DNA of 64,000 nucleotides from Alphaproteobacteria bacterium (GCA_020632925.1 JACKER010000033.1:7818-71817); one strand, 5' to 3'; shown: positions 7,901-16,136, counted from the stretch's first letter. Notes: a model not told the origin generated them from the letters alone. Numbers and translations are program-made.

Positions 7901-9310
7901 GTGGCGTTCCTGGACACGTTCGGACCGACCCAGCGGCTCCTCTTCGAGGAGGCGGCGACCCCCCTGCGCCTGGAGAAGGGGGAGCTGCTCATCCGGCGCG
8001 GGGAGCCGGGCGGCGACGTGTACCTGCTGCGCTCGGGCAAGCTCGAGGTGGTCGACACGCGCACCACGCCCGAGACCATCCTGAACACGCTCACCGAGGG
8101 CACGGTGGTCGGCGAGATGGCGTTCGTGGACGACTCGCCGCGGTCTGTCGACGTGCGCGCCGGGCAGGAGGCGGAGGTCCTGCGCTGGACGCGGGAGGAC
8201 CTGCGCAGCCTGCTCTCGCGCCACCCGGATCTGGCCGCCGCCTTCTACCAGCAGGTCGCGCGGCTCGCGGCGACGCGCATCCGGTACCTCACGGAGGGCG
8301 CGGTCTCCGGCGGCTTCGGGAGCTCGGACCAGGTGCCCGACGCCGACGAGGTACGCGCCTGGGTCGCCCGTATCGTCGAGCACACCAAGGTCGCGCTGCC
8401 GCCGGTCGAGACGGCGCTCCGCCGCGACCCCGACGACCCGCACGCCGCGCAGAAGGTGCGCGAGGTGCTCGACCACGTCGAGGCTGAGGTGGACCAGCTG
8501 TTCACGGCGACCCGCGATCCGGCCGCCGGCCAGCTCGCCTCGGAGCTCCTCGGTCGCGAGCTGCACCCGTACCTCGTGCGCTCCTCGCTCGCGGAGCGCT
8601 CCATCCGCCGGCCGCAGGGCGTGGTCGCGACCGCGGAGGTGATGGCGCACGTGCTGGTGGACGCGCCGGGCGGCGAGGGCCGGATGGGCGAGATCGTGGA
8701 CCGCTGGCTGCTCGATCGGCCGACGCTGCGGGCGCTGCGCTCGATGGGCACGCCGATCGTGGAGCAGGTCGTGCACCACCTCCCGTCGCACCGGAACCGG
8801 CGCGTGCTGCTGGTGGACGCGGGCACGGGCTCGCTGGTGGCGCGGATGGTGGAGAGCCTGACGCACCCGCCGACGCTGCTGACCGTGATGGACCAGAGCC
8901 GCGACGCGCTCGCGCTGCTCGACGTGGGGCTGGTGGACCGCCCGCGCGGCTGCGAGCTGCAGTCGGTGCAGGAGAGCCTCGCGCGGTTCGCCATGGGGGC
9001 CGGGCGCATCGATCTCCCGAAGCAGGACGCGGTCGTGCTGCACAACCTGCTCGAGTACCTCCCGGAGCGGCTCGCGGCCTCGCTGCTGGAGGTCGCGCGG
9101 GGGCTCTTGTCCGCGGACGGCTTCGTGCTGGTCTCGACGCTCGGGCCCTCGCGGGACCGGGTGTTCCTCGACCGGCTGCTCTCCTGGCCGACGATCCGGC
9201 GGACGCGCGGCGGGCTCACGAGCCTGCTGGAGGCGGCGGGCCTGCAGGTGACGGGCATCGCGGGTCTGGCGGCGCCGTCCCTTCTCGCGGTCGCCACCCC
9301 GAAGAAGTAG
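7901..9310 (+). CDS. cyclic-nucleotide-binding domain fused to SAM methyltransferase
   Basis: A 469-residue two-domain cytosolic protein. Residues 1-125 form a cNMP-binding (Crp-like) beta roll, with LLIRRGEPGGDVYLLRSGKL and a GTVVGEMAFVDDSPRSVDVR phosphate-binding-cassette-like stretch. A helical middle follows. The last 180 residues look like a class I SAM-dependent methyltransferase: VLLVDAGTGSLVA as motif I, an acidic DQSRDAL after strand 2, and a LPKQDAVVLHNLLEYLP stretch. Fusions of this type are annotated near PhcB (3-hydroxypalmitate methyl ester synthesis); that substrate is only a possibility. GTG at 7901 has no Shine-Dalgarno but a TACGCT six bases upstream, suggesting a leaderless mRNA. 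There is no DNA-binding domain. Confidence 0.85.
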   Translation: MAFLDTFGPTQRLLFEEAATPLRLEKGELLIRRGEPGGDVYLLRSGKLEVVDTRTTPETILNTLTEGTVVGEMAFVDDSPRSVDVRAGQEAEVLRWTREDLRSLLSRHPDLAAAFYQQVARLAATRIRYLTEGAVSGGFGSSDQVPDADEVRAWVARIVEHTKVALPPVETALRRDPDDPHAAQKVREVLDHVEAEVDQLFTATRDPAAGQLASELLGRELHPYLVRSSLAERSIRRPQGVVATAEVMAHVLVDAPGGEGRMGEIVDRWLLDRPTLRALRSMGTPIVEQVVHHLPSHRNRRVLLVDAGTGSLVARMVESLTHPPTLLTVMDQSRDALALLDVGLVDRPRGCELQSVQESLARFAMGAGRIDLPKQDAVVLHNLLEYLPERLAASLLEVARGLLSADGFVLVSTLGPSRDRVFLDRLLSWPTIRRTRGGLTSLLEAAGLQVTGIAGLAAPSLLAVATPKK

Positions 9311-9311
9311 G

Positions 9312-9809
9312 TCAGACCCGCGAGAACGCCGCCAGCAGCCGCGCGACGCCACCACCGGCGAGCGCGCTCGGCTTGAGCTCGATGGCCATGAAGGCCTCGT
9401 CGCGGCCCTTCTCCCAGCGCACGCCGTAGGTGCTGCCCGGCTGGAAGCCGAAGCGGCGGTAGTAACGGGGGTCGCCGACCAGGATGACGGAGCCGTAGCC
9501 ACGGAGCGCGATGCGCCGAAGGCCCTCGCGGATCAAGGCGCCGCCGATGCCCTTGCCCTGGTGGTCCGGGTGGACGGCGAGCGGCCCGAGCAGCGCGGCG
9601 GGGGTGGACGCACCGATGGTGGCGGGCGTGAACAGCACGTGACCGATCACCTGGTCTCCTGCTTCCACCGCGACGAGCGACAACAGGGCCGCCCCGAGGT
9701 CGCGCACCTCGTCCACCAGCATGGCCTCGGCCTCCCGACCGAAGGCCGCCTGCTCCACCTCGCGGATCCCCGCCTCGTCGCCGGGGAGCTCCTCCCGGAT
9801 CTCCGCCAC
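9312..9809 (-). CDS. GNAT family N-acetyltransferase
   Basis: A 165-residue acyl-CoA transferase. The acetyl-CoA-binding motif A is clear: GPLAVHPDHQGKGIGGALI (Q-G-K-G-I-G) near residues 75-95. It is preceded by a VIGHVLF strand and followed by LVGDPRYYRRFGF, the usual C-terminal strand-loop-Phe of the YhbS-like subgroup. The substrate is unknown. GTG at 9809 is chosen for the GGAGG site six bases upstream. The frame stays open far upstream through the 52-bp repeats, but that extension is low-complexity repeat translation. It converges on the gene ending at 9310 with one base between. Confidence 0.9.
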   Translation of the reverse strand: MAEIREELPGDEAGIREVEQAAFGREAEAMLVDEVRDLGAALLSLVAVEAGDQVIGHVLFTPATIGASTPAALLGPLAVHPDHQGKGIGGALIREGLRRIALRGYGSVILVGDPRYYRRFGFQPGSTYGVRWEKGRDEAFMAIELKPSALAGGGVARLLAAFSRV

Positions 9810-9844
9810 CGCACACCTCCATGATTCGCTAAGCCGGCAGGCAC

Positions 9845-10239
9845 GATGCATCCACCCGGGGATGCCCGGGCAAGGTGCCCCTTCCGCATCGCCGGCGTTG
9901 CGTCCGACGGGGGATGCCCGGGCAGGGTGCCCCTCCTGCAAGGGGAACGGAGGCAAGGTGCCCCTTCTGCAACACCGCAGCGACGGCGCTACGGGACAAC
10001 CGCTCCTATCAGCAGGTCCGCCCTCGGGGTCGACCGCGGAACGGGGCCATCTGTTGCAATAGGGCGACCTTGCCTCTGGCGTTGTTGCATCGGACGGGGG
10101 ATGCCCGGGCAAGGTGGTCCGTCTGCATCGCGGACGTTGCATCCGACGGGGGATGCCCGGGCAAGGTGGTCCGTCTGCATCGCGGACGTTGCATCGGACG
10201 GGGGATGCCCGGGCATGGTGGTCGGCGTGCACCCGAGGC
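9845..10239. repeat. 52-bp tandem repeat tract in a divergent intergenic region
   Basis: The 483-base gap between the GNAT gene and the ATP-grasp gene is mostly repeat. Units of exactly 52 bases start at 9845 and 9897, and again at 10084, 10136 and 10188. The copies at 10084 and 10136 differ at one base. Each unit carries the palindrome GCCCGGGC inside GGGGATGCCCGGGCAAGGTG. A degenerate arm at 9952-9972 is mirrored by an inverted copy at 10054-10074 (17 of 21 match), enclosing an 81-base non-repeat centre. Because 52 is not a multiple of 3 and the unit lacks stops, all frames remain open; I do not regard those as genes. Confidence 0.9.
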
Positions 10240-10292
10240 CGCATCCCTGCGGCACCCGGCGCGCCGAGATACCGGTCCCGCCCGGAGGCACC

Positions 10293-11264
10293 GTGAAAGT
10301 GCTCGTGACCGGCGCCGGCGCCCTGCTCGGACAGGGCATCCTGCGCTCGCTGCTCGACTCTCCCCTGCGGCCGACGCTGATCGCGGTCGACCCGAGCCCG
10401 CTCGCGGCCGGCCTGTACTGGACCGACCACCGGTACCTGATCCCGATGGCGACCGACCCGACCTACCTCGAGCGGGTGGAGGCGCTGATCGCGAAGGAGC
10501 GACCCGACGCCGTCATGGTCGGCACCGACGTCGAGCTCTTCCTGTTCGCCCGCGAGCGCGCGCGCCTCGAGGCGACGTACCGCACGCAGGTCGTGGTCAG
10601 CGACGAGCGCGTCGTGGCCATCGCGGACGACAAGTACCTGACCTACGAGTTCCTGAAGGAAGCCGGCTTCGACTACCCGGACTCGGCGCTGCCCGGCGGC
10701 GAGGAGGCCCTCCTCGAGCGCGTCGGCTTCCCGCTCATCGTCAAGCCGCGCGTGGGCGCGCGCTCCATCGGCGTGAGCAAGGTCACCACCCGCGACGAGC
10801 TCGCCCGCGCCATCGCCGGCGTCCACGAGCCCGTGATCCAGGAGTGCGTGGCGTCCGACCGCGAGGAGTACACCGCGGGGGCGCTGTGCTTCGACGGCGT
10901 GTGCGCCGGGACCATCGTGATGCGGCGCGACCTGCGCGACGGCAACACGTACCGCGCGTACGTCGAGGACTACCCGGAGCTCAACGCCCAGGTGCGCCGG
11001 CTCGCGGAGGCCCTGCGGCCCCATGGCCCCGCGAACTTCCAGTTCCGCCTCGACGGCGATCGCGTGAAGGTCTTCGAGATCAACGGCCGCTTCTCGGGCA
11101 CCACGGTGCTGCGCGCGCGGGCCGGGTGGAACGAGGTCGAGCTCGTCCTGCGCAAGCTCGTGCTGGGCGAGGACATCGTCGTCCCCGAGCCGAAGCGCAT
11201 GACGCTGCTGCGCTACTGGACGGAAGAGGTGGTCCCGAGCGACGCGACGGTGGAGCGCGCGTGA
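10293..11264 (+). CDS. ATP-grasp ligase (CarB-like)
   Basis: A 323-residue ligase. A Rossmann-like N-domain (VLVTGAGALLGQGILRSLL) precedes an ATP-grasp fold: DDKYLTYEFLKEAGF, the nucleotide-binding strand PLIVKPRVGARSIGV, the hinge VIQECVASDREEYTAG, and the metal-binding end FEINGRFSGTT. Such enzymes make an acyl-phosphate and couple it to an amine; the substrate cannot be read. GTG at 10293 has GGAGG four bases upstream; the frame is open further upstream only through repeat DNA. Its TGA overlaps the GTG of the epimerase gene, so ATP-grasp, epimerase and phosphoesterase form one operon. Nucleotide-sugar or surface-glycan modification is a reasonable but unproven setting. Confidence 0.9.
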   Translation: MKVLVTGAGALLGQGILRSLLDSPLRPTLIAVDPSPLAAGLYWTDHRYLIPMATDPTYLERVEALIAKERPDAVMVGTDVELFLFARERARLEATYRTQVVVSDERVVAIADDKYLTYEFLKEAGFDYPDSALPGGEEALLERVGFPLIVKPRVGARSIGVSKVTTRDELARAIAGVHEPVIQECVASDREEYTAGALCFDGVCAGTIVMRRDLRDGNTYRAYVEDYPELNAQVRRLAEALRPHGPANFQFRLDGDRVKVFEINGRFSGTTVLRARAGWNEVELVLRKLVLGEDIVVPEPKRMTLLRYWTEEVVPSDATVERA

Positions 11265-12130
11265 GCGTGCTGGTGACCGGCGCCGCCGGCTTCGTGGGGC
11301 GGCACCTCGTGGCCGCGCTGCGGGAGCGGGGCACGCCGGTCCGGCGGCTGGTGCGCACGCACGACGGCGAGACCGACACCGTCGCCCACGACCTGTGCGC
11401 CGGCGCTCCGCCCGACGCCGCCTGGGAAGGCGTGAGCGCCGTGGTCCACGCCGCCGCCCGGGTCCCCGCCGACCTGCGCGACCCGGGCGAGGCGCGCGCC
11501 TGCCTCGAGGTCAACGCGCTCGCGACGCTGTCGCTGGCCGAGGCCTGCCGCGAGCGCGGCGTACGGCTCGTGTTCCTGTCGTCGGGCAACGTGTACGCGC
11601 CCGGCGCTGCGGCGGTGGCCGAGGACGCGCCCGTCTGGCCCGCGCACCGCGCGACGTACTACCTGGCGTCGAAGCTGTGCGCCGAGCTCTACGTCGCGCA
11701 CGCCGCCACCCGCGGGCTGAACGCCGTGACCCTGCGCCTGTCCTCGGTCTATGGACCGGGGACGAAGGGCGGCGTGGTCGCGATCTTCCTGCGCCGGCTG
11801 GCCGCGGGGGAGCCGCTCCAGGCCAGCCGCGGGCCGTACCGCGCGGATCTCGTGGAGGTCTCCTCCGTCGTGTCCGCCGTGCTCGCGGCGCTGGAGCACC
11901 CCGAGGTGCAGGGCCTGGTCAACGTGGGCTCCGGCCGCCCGACCGGGATGGACGAGCTCGCGACGACCTTCGCGGAGGTCGCGGGCCGCCCCGAGCTCGT
12001 GCGCGTCGTGCCGCAGGAGGGGAGCGATCCGGGCTTCGCGCCGCTCGACGTCACGCGCGCTTCCACGCTGCTGGGCTACCGGCCGCTGCCGCTGCGCGAC
12101 GGGCTGCGCCGGATGTGGGAGCTGCGATGA
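11261..12130 (+). CDS. NAD-dependent epimerase/dehydratase (extended SDR)
   Basis: A 289-residue extended short-chain dehydrogenase. It shows GAAGFVG for NAD binding at residues 7-13, VVHAAARV after strand 4, SSGNVY carrying the catalytic Ser, and YYLASK giving the Tyr-x-x-x-Lys pair. The C-terminal part (LVNVGSGRPTGMDEL) matches the substrate domain of nucleotide-sugar epimerases. Start GTG at 11261 overlaps the upstream TGA and its own TGA overlaps the next ATG, so translation is coupled on both sides. The reaction is probably epimerisation, dehydration or reduction of a sugar nucleotide; the exact sugar is not readable. Confidence 0.92.
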   Translation: MSVLVTGAAGFVGRHLVAALRERGTPVRRLVRTHDGETDTVAHDLCAGAPPDAAWEGVSAVVHAAARVPADLRDPGEARACLEVNALATLSLAEACRERGVRLVFLSSGNVYAPGAAAVAEDAPVWPAHRATYYLASKLCAELYVAHAATRGLNAVTLRLSSVYGPGTKGGVVAIFLRRLAAGEPLQASRGPYRADLVEVSSVVSAVLAALEHPEVQGLVNVGSGRPTGMDELATTFAEVAGRPELVRVVPQEGSDPGFAPLDVTRASTLLGYRPLPLRDGLRRMWELR

Positions 12131-12906
12131 GCGAGGTCCTGGCCGTCGTCTCCGATCTGCACGCGAACGCGCGGGCGCTGCGGGCCGCGCTCGCCGACGC
12201 CGACGCCGCGGGCTTCGATCGCCTCGTGATCCTCGGCGACCTGCTGACCTACGGGGTGGACCGCGACGAGGTGCTCGATCTGGTGGAGGAGCGGATCGCG
12301 CGCGGCGCCGATCTCGTGCTCGGCAACCACGACCAGCTCTACCTGGACCTGTCCCGCGGGGAGCGGGCCTACTACGACAAGCTGCCTGCCTGGCTCCAGG
12401 AGACGGTGGACCACACGGTGGCCCGCCTGGACGCGGCCCGCTTCGCCGCGCTGCCCTTCGTGGACGACCTGCGGCACGGGCGGTGGTGGCTGTCGCACGC
12501 GAACCCCTTCGCTCCGCGCGACTGGCGCTACCTCGCGTCCGCGGACACCGACGGGCACGAGGCCGCGGGCGTGCTGCGAGGGAAGGGGCTCGTGGGCGGC
12601 GTGTTCGGCCACACCCACCGCCGCAAGGCGTGGGCGTACGACGGCGCGGGGCGGGTGACCGTCCACCACGACGGCTTCGAGACCCCCGAGGACGGCTCGC
12701 TCACCTGGGTGCTGAACGCGGGCTCGATCGGCCAGCCGCGCCACGTCGACCGCGCCACGACCTGGCTCCGGCTCGTGCACGGCGACGGGCGGGCGAGCGG
12801 CGAGCTGCGCGCGGTCACCTGGGACGTCGACGCCCACCGGGCCGCCGTCGCGGGCTCGGGGCTGTCCGAGCCCACCGTCGCGAGGCTCCTCTCGTTCTTC
12901 GACTGA
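12127..12906 (+). CDS. metallophosphoesterase (YfcE/calcineurin-like)
   Basis: A 259-residue phosphoesterase with the complete dimetal motif set: SDLHAN at residues 10-15, GDLLTYG near 39, GNHDQ near 66, SHANPF near 125 and GHTHRRK near 162. No signal peptide, so cytosolic. ATG at 12127 overlaps the epimerase stop by four bases, placing it third in the ATP-grasp operon, where it may remove a phosphate from the pathway intermediate; that role is inference. It ends six bases before the converging PDZ lipoprotein gene. Confidence 0.93.
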   Translation: MSEVLAVVSDLHANARALRAALADADAAGFDRLVILGDLLTYGVDRDEVLDLVEERIARGADLVLGNHDQLYLDLSRGERAYYDKLPAWLQETVDHTVARLDAARFAALPFVDDLRHGRWWLSHANPFAPRDWRYLASADTDGHEAAGVLRGKGLVGGVFGHTHRRKAWAYDGAGRVTVHHDGFETPEDGSLTWVLNAGSIGQPRHVDRATTWLRLVHGDGRASGELRAVTWDVDAHRAAVAGSGLSEPTVARLLSFFD

Positions 12907-12912
12907 GAGTGC

Positions 12913-13518
12913 TCAGTCGACCACGTGGTAGTGGTGGGTCTTCGACGCGCCGTCGCGCGTGAAGCGGACGTCCAGGTCGTCGGCGCCTTCCAGCTTGGAC
13001 CACATGAACAGCAGGTCGGTCATGGTGTCCATCGGCATGCCGTTGACCTCCATCACCACGTCCCCGTTGCGCGCGCCGAGCGCGTAGGCGTCGTCGTTGG
13101 GGCCCACGCCGGTCAGCTCGTAGCCCTTGCCCTTCTCCTTCGCGGAGCACCCGAGCTTCTCGGGGTTGCTCTCGTACATGTCGACGAGCTTGCGGTCCAC
13201 GTTCCACCGGCCGTTCCCGAGATCGACGATGCCGTCGCGCGGGCCGCTGTTCCCGCCGCCGCCACCGCCGCCGCCGCCGCCTCCCGAACCCGGCTCGGGC
13301 TCGGTGACCTCCTCGCCGCCGCCGCGCTTGCCCCGCTTGCCGCGCTTGCCCTTCCCGCGTGGGGGCGGAGGCTCGTCGGTGTCCGTGTCGGCGTCCGGCG
13401 TGCCGATGTCGAAGGAGATCCCGTCGACCGGCGCCTCCTCGTCCGAACACGTGCACGCGAGCGCGCTCCCCAGCACCGACAACCCCGCCAGCCACCGTCC
13501 ACCCGGGATCCAGCGCAT
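12913..13518 (-). CDS. PDZ-domain lipoprotein, GspC-like
   Basis: A 201-residue protein. The signal ends in SALACTC, a likely lipobox. Low-complexity blocks follow: an Asp/Thr-rich stretch, a basic KGKRGKRGKRG block and eleven consecutive Gly. Residues 100-201 form a PDZ domain (YELTGVGPNDDAYALGARNG, VVMEVNGMPMDTMTDL, then a final DVRFTRDG strand). The GRWNVDRKLVDMYESNP lead-in and the VNG loop resemble the end of type II secretion protein GspC, but no secretion gene lies nearby. The ATG at 13518 has GAGGAG upstream and a TACGCT hexamer at 13540-13535. The basic and Gly blocks may be a flexible cell-wall spacer. Confidence 0.87.
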   Translation of the reverse strand: MRWIPGGRWLAGLSVLGSALACTCSDEEAPVDGISFDIGTPDADTDTDEPPPPRGKGKRGKRGKRGGGEEVTEPEPGSGGGGGGGGGGGNSGPRDGIVDLGNGRWNVDRKLVDMYESNPEKLGCSAKEKGKGYELTGVGPNDDAYALGARNGDVVMEVNGMPMDTMTDLLFMWSKLEGADDLDVRFTRDGASKTHHYHVVD

Positions 13519-13534
13519 CCACGCTCCTCGCCCG

Positions 13535-13540
13535 AGCGTA
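13535..13540 (-). promoter_or_regulatory. candidate -10 (TACGCT) of 12913-13518
   Basis: It lies sixteen bases upstream of the ATG at 13518. A transcript starting six to seven bases downstream would have a leader consisting almost only of the GAGGAG site. It sits in the 41-base gap after the 13560-14576 gene. Confidence 0.4.
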
Positions 13541-13559
13541 CCCGGTCCGCTCGCGCCGG

Positions 13560-14576
13560 TCACCAGTACGGCTTGCTGGGGACGCCGACGTCGATCTCCA
13601 CGAACGGCGGGTCGCCGCCGCGGTCCACCACGTAGAGCTGGTCGTCGCCCCACCCGCCGAGCCCCGAGCCCCACTGCAGGTTCGTGGTGAAGGCGCCGCC
13701 CGCGAACAGCACCTCGGGGGCGCCCGCGCCTCCGCGGAAGCGGACCACCGCGCCACCGAACAGCGCGTAGACGTTGTCGCACGCGTCCACCCCGAGCCCG
13801 AGCAGCTCTCCGATGCCGCCGAAGGTGTAGACCAGGCTCGGCTGCCCCACGACGTGCCAGCTCGCGTCGAGGTCGAAGCGCATCAGGTCGCGTCCGACCC
13901 CGAGGTAGAGCGCGTCGCGGGCGACGTCGAAGCTCAGCCCGTTGATGATGCCGCGCAGCCCGTGGTCCGCGAGATCCACCACCACGCGGGTCTGCCCCGT
14001 GGACGGATCGATCCGCTTCACGAGGCCACCGTCCCCGATGAACACGTGCCCGTCGGGGTGCACGTCGATGCCGGTCGCGTAGCCGAAGCCGCCCACCACC
14101 ACCGAGGTGGCCCCGTCGGACAAGCGGATGCGATACAGCGTCTGGGTGTCGATGTTGGCGACGACCAGGTCGCCGTCGGGCAGCATCCGCATGCTGGACG
14201 GATCGGTCGAGCTCGTCGCGAACGGCGTGATCGCACCCGGCGGGTAGTCCTGGAGCAGGAAGCGGGCGCCGTCGGACGAGATCAGGTGTCCGGCGTCGTC
14301 GAAGGCGAAGTCCTCGGAGGGCGACAGCCCGCCTCGGAGCTCGCGCGCGGGCAGGCGACCGGTGGGCAGCGCCTCGCAGTCCACGCCCGGGGTGCCCGTG
14401 TGCGACGGCGTCCCGGTGTGCGTCTCCGCCGTGCCGGAGTGCGAGAGCGTGCTTCCGGTATGCGTCTCGGCACCCGCGGTCTCCGAGGTCGTGCCGGTGT
14501 GGGTGTCCGTCGGCGTCGGCGCCGTCCCGTCGAGCGTGGTTGGCTGCGTGCACGCCCCCAAGGCCCAGAACATCAT
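13560..14576 (-). CDS. lipoprotein with NHL/SMP-30-like propeller
   Basis: A 338-residue lipoprotein. ATG at 14576 (a second ATG follows at 14573) has GGAGG seven bases upstream. The signal is the tiny MMFWALGAC. Residues 10-65 are a Thr/His/Gly/Ser spacer of TDTHTGTT and HTGTPSHTGT type, the same style as the tail of the protein at 33231. The rest is a run of NHL or SMP-30-like propeller blades: DFAFDDAGHLISSDG, MRMLPDGDLVVANIDT, GIDVHPDGHVFIGDGG, LGLGVDACDNVYALFGG. Such propellers bind ligands or act as lactonases; the catalytic metal residues of SMP-30 are not evident. Exported binding protein is the safest call. Confidence 0.85.
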   Translation of the reverse strand: MMFWALGACTQPTTLDGTAPTPTDTHTGTTSETAGAETHTGSTLSHSGTAETHTGTPSHTGTPGVDCEALPTGRLPARELRGGLSPSEDFAFDDAGHLISSDGARFLLQDYPPGAITPFATSSTDPSSMRMLPDGDLVVANIDTQTLYRIRLSDGATSVVVGGFGYATGIDVHPDGHVFIGDGGLVKRIDPSTGQTRVVVDLADHGLRGIINGLSFDVARDALYLGVGRDLMRFDLDASWHVVGQPSLVYTFGGIGELLGLGVDACDNVYALFGGAVVRFRGGAGAPEVLFAGGAFTTNLQWGSGLGGWGDDQLYVVDRGGDPPFVEIDVGVPSKPYW

Positions 14577-14623
14577 CGGAGGTCCTCCGGTCCACCATGC
14601 CCACGCCGACCTGCCATCGTTGG

Positions 14624-16048
14624 CTAGAACTGGAAGTAGACGAAGTCGACGGCCGAGACCCGGTAGAAGACGAACACGAACCAGGCGAGCACCGCCCAGG
14701 TCGTCGTCCGGATCGGGAGCAGCCACGGGGAGCGCTCGAGCTCGGGCAGCAGCCAGTGCACGACCGGCCAGGACACGAGCAGCGGCACCGACGCCGCTCC
14801 CGTCATCCCGAGCAGCACGATGGTCGCGATCCAGGCGTCTTCGCCGGCCGACCAGGGAGAGACCGTGACCGCGTGCAGGAGCCGGTCGAGGTGCGTCTCG
14901 CGGAACAGCAGCGAGCCCGGCAGGCTCACGACGACGAAGTGGAACACGACCGCCAGCGCGCGCGGGGGAAGCGGGCGCGCGCCCCACCAACGACCTCCGA
15001 GGGTGTACGCCGTCATCCACACCCCGTGCCACAGGCCGAACAGCAGGAAGTTCCAGGACGCGCCGTGCCACAGGCCGATCAGCGCGAACGTGGTCATCGT
15101 CGCGCCGACGAGGCGCACGGTGCTCACCTGGGCACCCGTCCCGAGCAGCGGCGTGAACAGGTAGTCGCGGATCCAGGTCGAGAGCGAGATGTGCCAGCGC
15201 TGCCAGAACTCGGGGGTGCTCGCCGACAGGTACGGGCTGCGGAAGTTCTCGGAGAGCTCGAACCCGAGCGTCCGCGCGACCCCGCGCGCGATGTCCGTGT
15301 ACCCCGAGAAGTCGGCGTAGATCTGGACGCTGAACGCGAGCGCGCCCGCCTGGATCAGCGGCCCGGGCGCGTCCTGGAGCACGAACACCTTGTCGATGTA
15401 GGGAGCGAGCGTATCGGCGACGACGAGCTTCTTGAACGCCCCCCACGACGCGAGGCTCACACCCGACACGAAGCCGTCGAGGCTCATCGTACGGGGTCGT
15501 TCGACCTGCACCAGCAAGCGCTCGGCCCGCTCGATCGGGCCCGCCACCAGCTGGGGGAAGAACATGACGTAGAGCAGGTAGTCGACCAGATCCCTGCGGG
15601 CCCGGAGGTGCCCCCGATACACGTCGATTGTCGAGGACATCGTCTGGAACGTGTAGAAGCTGATGCCCACGGGGAGCACGAGCCCCAGCAGCTTCACGTC
15701 GGCGTGCAGACCGAGCGCCGTCGCTGCATCCGCTACGGACTGCAGGAAGAAGTCGAGGTACTTGAAGGTGCCGAGCAGTCCCAGGTTCACGGCGAGCGAG
15801 GCGGCGAGTGCGAGGTCGCGCCAGGCGGGTCGTTCCGAGATCACGCGTCCGGCGGTGTAGTCGGTCAGGGCGGACGCGAGCAGGAGCAGCAGGAACCAGG
15901 GGTGGACCCAGCCATAGAAGATCGCGCTGGCCGCGATCAGTGTCACGTTCTGCCATCGCCGGCCCCCGGACGGCAGGCGACCGAGCGCCCACACGGCGAC
16001 CCAGACGATCGCCAGGAAGCCCAGGAACTCGGTCTGTACGAAGTTCAT
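14624..16048 (-). CDS. MBOAT family O-acyltransferase (AlgI-like)
   Basis: A 474-residue polytopic membrane enzyme with about ten hydrophobic segments. The AlgI/DltB hallmarks are present: FYTFQTMSSTIDVYRG, FFPQLVAGPIERA, FSGYTDIARG, FWQRWHISLSTWIRDY and the catalytic-His region LIGLWHGASWNF followed by LWHG. It would transfer an acyl group across the membrane to a glycan or similar acceptor. Canonical systems pair with an SGNH hydrolase (AlgJ/AlgX); none is visible here. Instead the divergent neighbours are two sulfatase-like enzymes, an unusual pairing. The ATG at 16048 is preceded by GAGGCGG. The TATCCG at 16074-16069 may be its -10 element. Confidence 0.93.
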   Translation of the reverse strand: MNFVQTEFLGFLAIVWVAVWALGRLPSGGRRWQNVTLIAASAIFYGWVHPWFLLLLLASALTDYTAGRVISERPAWRDLALAASLAVNLGLLGTFKYLDFFLQSVADAATALGLHADVKLLGLVLPVGISFYTFQTMSSTIDVYRGHLRARRDLVDYLLYVMFFPQLVAGPIERAERLLVQVERPRTMSLDGFVSGVSLASWGAFKKLVVADTLAPYIDKVFVLQDAPGPLIQAGALAFSVQIYADFSGYTDIARGVARTLGFELSENFRSPYLSASTPEFWQRWHISLSTWIRDYLFTPLLGTGAQVSTVRLVGATMTTFALIGLWHGASWNFLLFGLWHGVWMTAYTLGGRWWGARPLPPRALAVVFHFVVVSLPGSLLFRETHLDRLLHAVTVSPWSAGEDAWIATIVLLGMTGAASVPLLVSWPVVHWLLPELERSPWLLPIRTTTWAVLAWFVFVFYRVSAVDFVYFQF

Positions 16049-16068
16049 CCCGCCTCGACAGGGACCGC

Positions 16069-16074
16069 CGGATA
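16069..16074 (-). promoter_or_regulatory. candidate -10 (TATCCG) of the MBOAT gene
   Basis: Part of GTTATCCG read on the minus strand, 20 bases upstream of the ATG at 16048. The same octamer occurs on the plus strand at 16122-16129 ahead of the sulfatase-like gene, so the 88-base divergent gap carries a perfect 8-bp inverted repeat with 45 bases between the arms. Confidence 0.4.
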
Positions 16075-16123
16075 ACGCGCGGACGCCCCGGCCGGGTCGG
16101 GTGCCTCGTCGGAAGGCTCGGGT

Positions 16124-16129
16124 TATCCG
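16124..16129 (+). promoter_or_regulatory. candidate -10 (TATCCG) of the sulfatase-like operon
   Basis: It ends seven bases before the ATG at 16137, with no Shine-Dalgarno between, suggesting a leaderless mRNA. It is the plus-strand arm of the GTTATCCG inverted repeat shared with the MBOAT promoter. Confidence 0.45.
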
Positions 16130-16136
16130 CTCGCCC

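Noticed and set aside
9845..10239. CRISPR array
   Set aside because: Units are directly tandem without variable spacers, the central gap is single, and no cas gene is present.
9846..10292. N-terminal extension of the ATP-grasp protein through the repeats
   Set aside because: Frames are open because the 52-bp unit lacks stops; GGAGG plus GTG at 10293 and the Rossmann start mark the true beginning.
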